A stretch of 15,203 nt of DNA from an uncultured Planctomycetaceae bacterium. GTDB taxonomy: Bacteria > Planctomycetota > Planctomycetia > Pirellulales > Pirellulaceae. Made by a program: the position numbers and the translations under genes. Location of the stretch: assembly GCA_937967665.1 (NCBI GenBank), contig CALBSZ010000087.1, forward strand, positions 1 to 15,203, read 5' to 3'. Shown in pieces: positions 8,401 through 14,361 of this stretch; the stretch's first letter is position 1, and each line of letters opens with the position of its first letter. The notes under the pieces were generated by a model. The model was not told where the DNA came from. It saw only the letters and a program-made list of their open reading frames with translations, and made no database searches.

Positions 8401-8619
8401 TTCGATACATTCACCGTAACGACCGATTTTTCGGTGAATGGCATCCCCGCGGGCAACAACCTGGCAGCGCAGTTCAAGAACGTCGGCGACGGTATCTGGG
8501 AACTGCAGGCCGCGCGCCCCTGGAACTTGTCAGGCAGCCACTCGATTTCCGTTTCGATCGAAGATCGCCAGGGCAATGTCACGCGCATCGATCGCACGTT
8601 TGTGGTCACGTCCCGCTAG
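5491..8619 (+). CDS. HzsA-related exported c-type cytochrome with two CxxCH haem sites and a TolB-like propeller
   Basis: The start at 5491 has GGAG seven bases upstream (5480-5483) and gives a Sec signal peptide cleaved near ATA-E (residue 23); the open frame upstream to 5323 adds 56 residues of no signal character. The product has 1042 residues. Residues ~90-560 look like a TolB/PD40-type beta-propeller (for example SLDGQWVFYSHIH, GGRLVFTSNRD). Two covalent haem c sites follow: CGGCH at 673-677 and CAACH at 752-756. Met885 in GSIMPP, followed by LSEQDRRTLVRWIDLGCP, is the typical C-terminal haem-ligand segment of planctomycete cytochromes. A ~90-residue beta-rich, Ig-like tail ends the protein. 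The arrangement resembles the HzsA-related family named after the hydrazine synthase alpha subunit, but no hzsB or hzsC partners are present. It probably works in periplasmic electron transfer or an oxidation. It meets the DUF3500 gene tail to tail with overlapping stops. Confidence 0.8.
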   Translation: MCIRQLTCGFLFSVSAICASATAETNEADLRYPDPIGLDVPHISTDASVQYDFPIVYVRVPRDGDDVGSKWAEIAHPVLMDPGGDLMLLQPDGSEEVLVPGGKGSVTDPVVSLDGQWVFYSHIHDMKVNWAGKHPRAGADIYKIHLGTREIVRLTEQRFYPHTGAADWSSDFVSKEEGKTYLDYGVFNMGAYPLPGGRLVFTSNRDAFRPPKHNGPTLQLYTMDDDGQNVECIGHLNIGMALHPVVLTDGRILFSSMESQGLRSSILWGLWSIHPDGTNWAPVISAFDTGGAPNAFHFQTQISDGSIIAEEYYNLNNSGFGAYMKFPPAVPGDETAFGPAWRGDPRNPPLRFGRHYNSKPKLYRLPFSPYGLTSFTRFANNGEGPADPAILNQPESPRVGKFTHPSPAPDNHLLTVYTPGPANHQNGLKKPSIDGGLYLIKSGQPIDAPSEMRLIKNDPRYNEQWPRAVVPYKRIYGMAEPATIEPLADDGSLSDHLPAGTPFGLVGTSSFYKRESYPEGAVPEGSVTATYAGDQDRNGFSGLDPFNTSQNGASLNWKNQGSDAGRYANSDIHAVRVLAMEPTTDRHHGPQSGRLFFSHANERLRILGEIPLRKFNGEGQQPLDPDGNPDTSFLAKIPADTAFTFQTLDARGMVLNMAQTWHQLRPGEIRHDCGGCHAHSQRPTPFNETAAARDDYAIFDLTKQTPLWTTRDQDESKKQWDVDRAGGVRYAATGIVNVEYFRDVQPILRRSCAACHTSREGKQPAGNLDLDADDATENIPNHGKWPGTYYRLAADAAAKYGHKPVIHNGTWRQTNASRYIRKFQSRRSLLVWKIYGERLDGWANDDFPTARVPGDANTLELAGVPVPNTQTNRDRSDLDFRGSIMPPVAAVNAGKVAALSEQDRRTLVRWIDLGCPIDFDYDPDNPEQRGFGWACDDKRPTLTLTEPRRGANAEVSRILIGMDDYYSGIAFDTFTVTTDFSVNGIPAGNNLAAQFKNVGDGIWELQAARPWNLSGSHSISVSIEDRQGNVTRIDRTFVVTSR

Positions 8620-9593
8620 AGCTTTTTCGACACGTTGATGTAGGCGTGGACGTGCGGTTTCCCGCGGAAGTGGCAGACAAGGGACGGACCTTCCAGCCTC
8701 CAGACATCCCAGACTTTGTCGCCGCCGACGTCGCCGTTTTGATAGAACGAGAGATTCATGTTGTCCATGCCCCCCGTCTCTTTGATAATCGCCATCACCT
8801 CGTCGACATCTTCCTGGCGATACGGCTTGAGTATGTCGCGCAGCACTTCGGCCACGAGTTGCTTTTGATCCTCGGACAGATCCGCGCCGGCGATACCGGG
8901 CCGAGCTTCCTTGGGATCTCGCAACTGCACTGCGTTTTCACCTGGCGCTTTAGCGAGCAACGCCTTCTTCTTCTGTGCTCCATCCAGGGCCGCAAAGACT
9001 TCGTTGGCGCGTTTGGTCTGGTAGAAGAACAGGTTATCTTCGCTGTTGCCTGTTTCGCCGTGACCGTAGACCAACGGTCCCCCGAACGCCGGGCCGGGGA
9101 TCGTGTTGCCGTCTGCTCGCAGCGTGAGGTGGCGGCCGGTCAATTCGAATTCGAATGGACCTTTGAGCGGATTGCCAAACACGGCGACGGCGTAGTTCTT
9201 CACCCCGCCCGCATCGTCGTCCATCTGCTTCATGAAGCGATCGTAACCGTCCGCGGACGTGATCCCTTTCAGAACGCGATCAATCAGCTCCTGCTGCGGC
9301 TTGCTGAACAGGCGCACGTCCATCTTCGTAATCGACCAGTTGGCGTTGATCCGCGTTCGCCGCGCGTCGTCCATCGGCAAAGCCATCTCTTTACGCTGTT
9401 CGTCGGTCAAGCTGGTATAAAACTCCTTGACCGCCTCTTCGGCAGCACTTTTGGGCGAAGGAGCAGCCAGCAATTGCCGCGGAAATCCGGCAAGGGATGC
9501 GCCGGCCAGCGAAACCGCGGCGGTGGTGGTAACGAATTGTCGGCGATTTACGGAACCACAGTCGTCACAGGAATGGGTCGGTTTGGGGCGCAT
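8616..9593 (-). CDS. Tat-exported DUF3500 family protein
   Basis: The start at 9593 has AAGGAG (8-9 bases upstream, 9603-9608 on the plus strand) and begins a twin-arginine signal: SVNRRQFV with Arg17-Arg18, then an Ala-rich hydrophobic stretch and likely cleavage near residue 44. A longer open frame runs upstream to 9908 but lacks any signal logic. The 325-residue product matches the DUF3500 pattern: a segment around YAVAVFGNP, the marked ELTGRHLTLRADG (cf. the GHHL strand of the family), then GPAFGGPLVYGHGE, and a C-terminal half with DLSEDQKQLVAEVLRDIL and HFRGKPHVHAYINV. The biochemical role of DUF3500 is unknown. A CxxC (Cys9, Cys12) sits before the twin arginines and will be removed with the signal. 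Tat export suggests a folded, possibly cofactor-bearing product. The gene converges on the HzsA-related cytochrome and diverges from the DUF1501 gene, also a Tat substrate. Confidence 0.8.
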   Translation of the reverse strand: MRPKPTHSCDDCGSVNRRQFVTTTAAVSLAGASLAGFPRQLLAAPSPKSAAEEAVKEFYTSLTDEQRKEMALPMDDARRTRINANWSITKMDVRLFSKPQQELIDRVLKGITSADGYDRFMKQMDDDAGGVKNYAVAVFGNPLKGPFEFELTGRHLTLRADGNTIPGPAFGGPLVYGHGETGNSEDNLFFYQTKRANEVFAALDGAQKKKALLAKAPGENAVQLRDPKEARPGIAGADLSEDQKQLVAEVLRDILKPYRQEDVDEVMAIIKETGGMDNMNLSFYQNGDVGGDKVWDVWRLEGPSLVCHFRGKPHVHAYINVSKKL

Positions 9594-10002
9594 GTCCAGT
9601 TTCTCCTTGAATGGGTATTTGGTTAACAGAAGAGAATGCAATATAACACATCGACAGGGTTTGATGTTATAATCCGGCAGGTTGATGGGACGCACCGTTC
9701 GCGATCCGGCCAGAATGCCCTGCTTTGCCGGGGCCGACCCTTGTTTTAACCGCAGCAGCGGCGGAAGGTTTCGGCCTTTCGACAGGCAATTCCGTGACAG
9801 GGGCGTTCGCGCGAGAGCATTCGAAGCATTCTTAGTTGGACATCGCCAGGTTCCGTCGCCATACAAGCTCGCAGCGCAAGCAAGTGGGTCACTTACGTCC
9901 GGACACACTTGCTCGCGCCGCGTGCTTGTATTTTCGCGGATTTCCGCAAAGCTGGCGCTGTCCCGTTAGATACAAAAACTCCCATCGACGAGAAACCCTG
10001 AC
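9594..10002. other. 409-base divergent intergenic region between the DUF3500 and DUF1501 genes
   Basis: This stretch must carry the start signals for both genes. The part next to the DUF3500 gene (about 9610-9675) is distinctly AT-rich against its surroundings and holds a 7-bp dyad, listed separately. The remainder, about 9680-10000, is GC-rich and has open frames without protein-like character; I see no RNA gene in it. The DUF1501 start has only a weak purine stretch (GACGAGAAA) upstream. Confidence 0.5.
9642..9673. promoter_or_regulatory. AT-rich dyad with -10-like hexamers, candidate promoter/operator
   Basis: TATAACA (9642-9648) and TGTTATA (9665-9671) form a perfect 7-bp inverted repeat with 16 bases between. 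An exact TATAAT lies at 9668-9673 on the plus strand and TATATT on the minus strand at 9640-9645, but neither has a good -35 element at the normal distance. The site lies about 50-80 bases upstream of the DUF3500 start and stands out by its AT content, so it is most likely part of that gene's promoter or operator. Confidence 0.3.
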
Positions 10003-11382
10003 ATGTTTCAAATTCTGGGTGAAAAGACGGCATTGTGCGATTCCTTCACTCGCCGCGAATGGCTCCGCATCGGCGGCCTGGCCCCGTGTGGACTCAGCCT
10101 GGCATCCCTGCTGGCCAGGCAGAGCATGGCGGCGACGGGCCGCCCCCCGGTTCGCGCGAAGCGTTGCGTCATGCTGTTCATGGCCGGGGGTCCGGCGCAG
10201 CAGGATACGTTCGACATGAAGCCGGAAGCGCCGAGCGAATATCGCAGCGCCTTTCGGCCGATCGCGACCAAGGTGCCGGGCATGGAGGTCTGCGAGCATT
10301 TCCAACATCTGGCGCAACACACCGACAAGATTGCGTTGGTTCGTTCGGTCACGCACACGGACAACAATCATTCCACGGCCGCGCATTGGATGGGAACCGG
10401 TCGCGCCCATCGCGTCTCCGCGGAGAATTTCGTGGCTTCGCGCCGCGATCAACCTCATGTCGGTTCCGTGGTTGCGAAGTTAACGCCCGGTCCCGCGCAG
10501 TTACCCCCTTACGTCAACTTGCCCGAACGATCGCATAACGACAACGGCGCGTTGACGCCCGGCCAAGACGCCGGATATCTGGGCGGAGTGTACGATCCCT
10601 TTTGGATCGAAGCCCATCCGGACAGCGCCGACTTCCAGGTGCCGTCGCTCCGCATCCACGAAGACCTTTCGCCGGTTCGATTAAGATCCCGAGCCACGCT
10701 GCTGCAGACTTTGAACGCGGCTCGGCCGAAGTTCGCCTGGGCGCGGCAAGTGAACGGCGCGGATACCTTCTACCAGCAGGCGTTTGATCTGCTTGATTCG
10801 CCGAAAGCCCACGAGGCGTTTGACCTGCAGGCAGAGGATCCGGCATTGCGGGAACGTTACGGGAACTGGGCTTTTGGACAGAGCCTGCTGCTCTCCCGAC
10901 GCTTGCTGGAAGCCGGCGTGAAACTGGTTACCGTCAACTGGCCGCGCCACAAGTCGGACAAGATCTTCAAACATTGGGACACGCATTCAAACGGCTTTGA
11001 GATCTTGAAGAATCAGCTGATCCCCTGGGCCGATCGTCCGGTGGCGACCTTTTTGGAAGACCTGGACCAGCGCGGATTGCTGGCGGAGACACTGGTCGTC
11101 TGGTATAGCGAATTCGGCCGCAGCCCGAAGGGACAGCACGACGGTCACTGGGGTCCCTGCAACACCGTCTGGTTTGCCGGCGGCGGTATTTCGGGCGGGC
11201 AAGTTTACGGCGCGTCGGATAGGGTGGCCGCGTATCCAGACAGCCAGCCGGTGAGCCCCGCCGACCTGACCGCGACGATCTATCACCTGCTGGGCATCGA
11301 TCCTCAAACGACCATTCAGGATGCGCAAGGACGGCCCATCTTCATCTCCGACGGCACGCCGCTTCGGTCGATCATGGCTTAG
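10003..11382 (+). CDS. Tat-exported DUF1501 family protein (alkaline-phosphatase/sulfatase superfamily fold)
   Basis: The 459-residue product starts at ATG 10003 and carries a twin-arginine signal close to the N-terminus, FTRREWLRIGG with Arg17-Arg18, followed by a hydrophobic Leu/Ala stretch to about residue 44. The DUF1501 hallmarks are clear: MLFMAGGPAQQDTFDMKP (57-74), the HTDNNHSTAAHWMGTG segment, and near the C-terminus VVWYSEFGRSPK with Glu370 and GHWG around His382. DUF1501 proteins are abundant exported proteins in planctomycetes and are related to alkaline-phosphatase-like hydrolases; the substrate is unknown. They are typically encoded next to DUF1549/DUF1553 cytochromes, but here the neighbours are a divergent DUF3500 gene and a downstream STN-repeat gene 211 bases away. 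The length and ends are normal for the family. No strong Shine-Dalgarno is visible. Confidence 0.9.
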   Translation: MFQILGEKTALCDSFTRREWLRIGGLAPCGLSLASLLARQSMAATGRPPVRAKRCVMLFMAGGPAQQDTFDMKPEAPSEYRSAFRPIATKVPGMEVCEHFQHLAQHTDKIALVRSVTHTDNNHSTAAHWMGTGRAHRVSAENFVASRRDQPHVGSVVAKLTPGPAQLPPYVNLPERSHNDNGALTPGQDAGYLGGVYDPFWIEAHPDSADFQVPSLRIHEDLSPVRLRSRATLLQTLNAARPKFAWARQVNGADTFYQQAFDLLDSPKAHEAFDLQAEDPALRERYGNWAFGQSLLLSRRLLEAGVKLVTVNWPRHKSDKIFKHWDTHSNGFEILKNQLIPWADRPVATFLEDLDQRGLLAETLVVWYSEFGRSPKGQHDGHWGPCNTVWFAGGGISGGQVYGASDRVAAYPDSQPVSPADLTATIYHLLGIDPQTTIQDAQGRPIFISDGTPLRSIMA

Positions 11383-11593
11383 CAGCCGGCACACGCTCCA
11401 TGTCGTCGATTTGCCAGGTCATGGTCCGTCGTCTAAGATAACCCCTATCGGTGGCCAGACTCGCGTCGACGGTACAGTAGAGTGCGTTGTTGCAGGCAGG
11501 ACAATTCGCTCGTTTCACAATAATCCTTCGTACGGCGCTCAGGATCAAGTACTCTCTCCCGTACCAGGGGCCAGATGTTTCGGAGCATCTCTT

Positions 11594-13084
11594 ATGTGTC
11601 GATCCCTTTACACGCTGCTGCTGTTTGTTTCTGTTTCCCAGGTGTTCGCCGCCGAGACGGGTAAGCACCGCATCCAACAGGTGCTGAAGGATCCGGTCAC
11701 CGCCGATTTCGTCGAGACGCCGCTTTCTGACGTGACGATGTTTTTGGCAGACCTCTTCAAGATATCGGTCATGATCGACCAGCACGCGCTGGATGAGGCT
11801 GAGATTTCCCGTGACGCGCCAGTTACGATCGCGGTCAAGGGCGTCCAACTCCGCTCGCTCCTGCATCTCATTCTGGAACCACATGAACTGACTTGGATCG
11901 TGGAAGACAATTCTCTAGTCGTGACAACCCCGAAGGTTGCTGAAACGCAGCTCGTTGTCCAAACCTACAAAGTCCGCGGTCTGACGGAAGTATCGGCAGG
12001 CGAGATCCCCGACACCGATTCGCTGATTGAAGTCATCACGTCGACCGTGCATCCCGCATCGTGGGACGAAGTCGGGGGGCCCGGGTCCGTGGTTCCCTTC
12101 CAGGATCTCCTGGTCATCCGGCAATCCGCGGCGATTCACGAACAGATTCATGACCTGCTGACGGCGCTCCGACTTGCCCTCGAATCATCCCAAGCTGGCG
12201 GCAAGAAAGTTCCTGAATCCATTTCCTTGCAACAGGACGTGACAGGCGACAACATTCGAGAAAAAGTTGGCAGTACCATGGTCACTGTCCAGTTTCAAGA
12301 CACGCCGTTGCGAGAAGTGCTGGAGTATCTTGCGAATACAGCGAGATTGACGATCCTGATCGACACGACCGCCTTGAATGATGCCGGCATCGAAAATTCG
12401 GCGCCATTGACCGTGAATCTGGAAAACGTCACGTTGGAATCCGCATTACGTCGATTGCTGCGGCCGATGGAATTGACTTATCAGGTGCACAACGAAGTCG
12501 TGCAGATTACCACGCCTGAAGTAGCTGAATCGCAATCCATCATTCGACTCTACCCCGTCCGCGATCTGGTCGACTACGGCGCTGGCATCGCCTCAGCCGA
12601 CTACGATTCCTTGATCGAGACGATCACCAGCATTGTAGCACCACAGACATGGGAATTCGTGGGCGGGCCGGGGACGCTGGAGGTGTACGCGCCGGCTTGG
12701 TGCCTGGCCGTGCGACAAACCGCCGAAGTTCACAGCACGATCGCCGACTTGCTCCGGCAGCTTCGCGAGAAACACACGACGTTGACAGACGAGCAGAAGG
12801 CGCAAGCGCAGAAACTGGCGGAGCAGCGCGAGCAGGAAATCTGCGTCGACATCTATCACTACGTGGGCGAAGGAGAATCGCCGGCAGTTGGCGAAATCGT
12901 GGAACTGTTGCAGGAGGTCTTAATCAATCAGCCACTGGAATTCCGCGCCGTGGGGAATCGCGTCGTGGTGAAGTACCGCGGACGAACGAGTTGGAACGTA
13001 CGATCCAAAGCCATGATCATCCTCCAGGGCTTTCAGATGCAAGCGGAAAGCACGGGCGGATTCGGCTGCGGTGGCCTGTTTTAG
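11594..13084 (+). CDS. Exported protein with two tandem secretin/TonB short N-terminal (STN)-like units, no secretin channel
   Basis: The start at 11594 has GGAG eight bases upstream (11582-11585) and opens a Sec signal peptide (MCRSLYTLLLFVSVSQVFA, cleavage near residue 19-20); the frame is open further upstream but overlaps the DUF1501 gene. The 496-residue product holds two units of ~165 residues, about 30-195 and 228-393. Each begins with an STN-like fold (TPLSDVTMFLADLFKISVMI and TPLREVLEYLANTARLTILI), passes through a VVTTPKVAE or QITTPEVAE strand, and ends with a segment containing SLIEVITS/SLIETITS, W, VGGPG and a helix LLTALR/LLRQLR. A shorter third beta-alpha piece (414-460) follows a charged helix, and the C-terminus is Gly-rich. 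STN domains bind partners in secretins and TonB receptors; the secretin barrel itself is absent. It is likely a periplasmic or membrane-associated scaffold. Function is unknown. Confidence 0.75.
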   Translation: MCRSLYTLLLFVSVSQVFAAETGKHRIQQVLKDPVTADFVETPLSDVTMFLADLFKISVMIDQHALDEAEISRDAPVTIAVKGVQLRSLLHLILEPHELTWIVEDNSLVVTTPKVAETQLVVQTYKVRGLTEVSAGEIPDTDSLIEVITSTVHPASWDEVGGPGSVVPFQDLLVIRQSAAIHEQIHDLLTALRLALESSQAGGKKVPESISLQQDVTGDNIREKVGSTMVTVQFQDTPLREVLEYLANTARLTILIDTTALNDAGIENSAPLTVNLENVTLESALRRLLRPMELTYQVHNEVVQITTPEVAESQSIIRLYPVRDLVDYGAGIASADYDSLIETITSIVAPQTWEFVGGPGTLEVYAPAWCLAVRQTAEVHSTIADLLRQLREKHTTLTDEQKAQAQKLAEQREQEICVDIYHYVGEGESPAVGEIVELLQEVLINQPLEFRAVGNRVVVKYRGRTSWNVRSKAMIILQGFQMQAESTGGFGCGGLF

Positions 13085-13106
13085 TTCGACATCACACTTT
13101 GGTTCG

Positions 13107-13139
13107 AACAAGCGTGCCTCCTGTTCTTGCGGCTTGGTT
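13107..13139 (+). terminator. Weak hairpin after the STN-repeat gene
   Basis: AACAAGC (13107-13113) can pair with GCTTGGTT (13132-13139) with one bulged G, across an 18-base loop, followed by GTTT. It lies 23 bases after the stop at 13082-13084, in the 95-base convergent gap. The long loop and the bulge make it a weak candidate. Confidence 0.2.
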
Positions 13140-13179
13140 GTTTAACCCCCAGCCGTGGGCGTCGGCGAGGTGTTTGTAC

Positions 13180-14361
13180 CTATGCCGATTTCAATGCATT
13201 GCGTCTGGTCAGAACAATTCCCACACCGCCTGCCCCCGTGGCCACGATGGCCAGTGTTCCGTAGGTCAGCTGGTCGCTTTGGCTGTACCCGGCGAAGACG
13301 GCGCCGAGGCTGCCGACGCCGAAACTCATCACCAGCCCGAAACCGTATCCCAAACTGCGTCTTCGAACAGGCGTGTATTTGGCGATCAGGCTGTTGTAGA
13401 CCGGCTGGTGCATGAAGTGCACCAGCGAAAAAACACCGGCCGCCAGGATCCGCCAGCCACCGGTGGCAAGCGCCATCCAGGCCAGGCAGACCGCATTGCC
13501 GAACATGACCAGTGTCTGCAGCCGTTCCAGGCTCTTGGGCCTGGCGAGCCGCCCGGCCGCGTATTGCCCGATACAGCCAACCAGCAAGACGCCCGAGGTG
13601 ATCATGACGCTCTGCCCGACCAGAAAGCGAGCGTTTGTGGAATCGCCCATGCGAAAGGCGCCGAGATATCGCGGCAGGAAACTCAACATGGCCGCGTAGA
13701 CGAATCCTTGCAGCAGCGACAGGAAGGCGAGTAGAAAGTAGGCGGTCCAATCGGCATGCGGATTGTCGACACTTTTCAACATGCCGGGATCGTTGCGGAC
13801 TGCGTCGCGCTTCGAGAACGCCAACACGACGATCCCCAAGCCGGCGCCCGCGGCGGCCAGGAACCAGTAGTAGGCATTCCATCGAAAGCCCGCCATCAAA
13901 GCGGCCCCGACAAGGAAAGGGCAAAAAGCGATCCCCGCCGAACCGAACACGCCGTGCATGCCCAAGGCGCGCGGACGCTGCTCTTCGTCCGTGGCGTGCG
14001 AAATCAGTGCCAGTCCCGCCGGATGATAGATACTCGCCGCGGCCCCCATGCAGAACATCATCACGAACAGCGGCGTCAGCGGTACCTGGCTGGCCACAGC
14101 GCCGCACGTCGCCGCGCATCCCAAGAGGTAAATCGCCAGCATCCGATAGGAACCAAACCGGTCGACCAGCCAGCCGGCCAGCAAGGCGCCGAATCCCCAC
14201 GGCATGCGCCAGCAGAATGCCAGCCAGCCGATCGTCTCCTTGCCGATGGCGTAGTCGACGGCGAGTTCCTGTTCGACGCTCGGCAAAGCTAATTCGTAGG
14301 CGTGGACCAGTGCGTGAGCCAGGGACACCAAGAGGACCAACCGGAACGTGCTTACATTCAT
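13180..14361 (-). CDS. Major facilitator superfamily transporter, 12 membrane helices
   Basis: The 393-residue product is hydrophobic throughout, with about twelve predicted membrane segments (roughly 7-25, 43-63, 72-90, 95-120, 135-157, 162-182, 205-228, 248-268, 283-300, 303-322, 338-358, 366-385) and a charged central loop at 183-204. The MFS motif A is present between helices 2 and 3 as GWLVDRFGSYR (63-73), and YHPAGLALISHAT (112-124) recalls the helix 4 region of the fosmidomycin-resistance-like subgroup. It probably exports or imports a small molecule across the cytoplasmic membrane; the substrate cannot be read from the sequence. Its ATG overlaps the TGA of trpD by four bases (ATGA, 14358-14361), so it is likely translated by coupling from the same mRNA. 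No independent Shine-Dalgarno is evident. The gene ends 95 bases from the converging STN-repeat gene. Confidence 0.88.
   Translation of the reverse strand: MNVSTFRLVLLVSLAHALVHAYELALPSVEQELAVDYAIGKETIGWLAFCWRMPWGFGALLAGWLVDRFGSYRMLAIYLLGCAATCGAVASQVPLTPLFVMMFCMGAAASIYHPAGLALISHATDEEQRPRALGMHGVFGSAGIAFCPFLVGAALMAGFRWNAYYWFLAAAGAGLGIVVLAFSKRDAVRNDPGMLKSVDNPHADWTAYFLLAFLSLLQGFVYAAMLSFLPRYLGAFRMGDSTNARFLVGQSVMITSGVLLVGCIGQYAAGRLARPKSLERLQTLVMFGNAVCLAWMALATGGWRILAAGVFSLVHFMHQPVYNSLIAKYTPVRRRSLGYGFGLVMSFGVGSLGAVFAGYSQSDQLTYGTLAIVATGAGGVGIVLTRRNALKSA

Noticed and set aside
5491..8619. True hydrazine synthase alpha subunit
   Set aside because: Only family-level resemblance is visible; the expected tyrosine after the first CxxCH is absent as far as I recall the anammox enzyme, and there are no partner genes.
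9668..9673. TATAAT as a stand-alone plus-strand promoter for the DUF1501 gene
   Set aside because: No -35 element at 15-19 bases; the nearest TTGACA-like hexamer is only 11 bases away, and the gene starts more than 300 bases downstream.
11321..11593. Upstream extension of the STN-repeat gene overlapping the end of the DUF1501 gene
   Set aside because: The internal ATG at 11594 has a GGAG and opens a clean signal peptide; the extension has none and would bury the signal.
12649..13734. A 361-codon plus-strand frame spanning the convergent gap between the STN-repeat and MFS genes
   Set aside because: It lies over the real genes on both strands, is rich in Arg, Gly and Gln, and shows no domain.
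13142..14200. A 352-codon minus-strand frame over the MFS gene
   Set aside because: It is a frame shadow of the transporter, which has clear membrane helices and motif A in its own frame.
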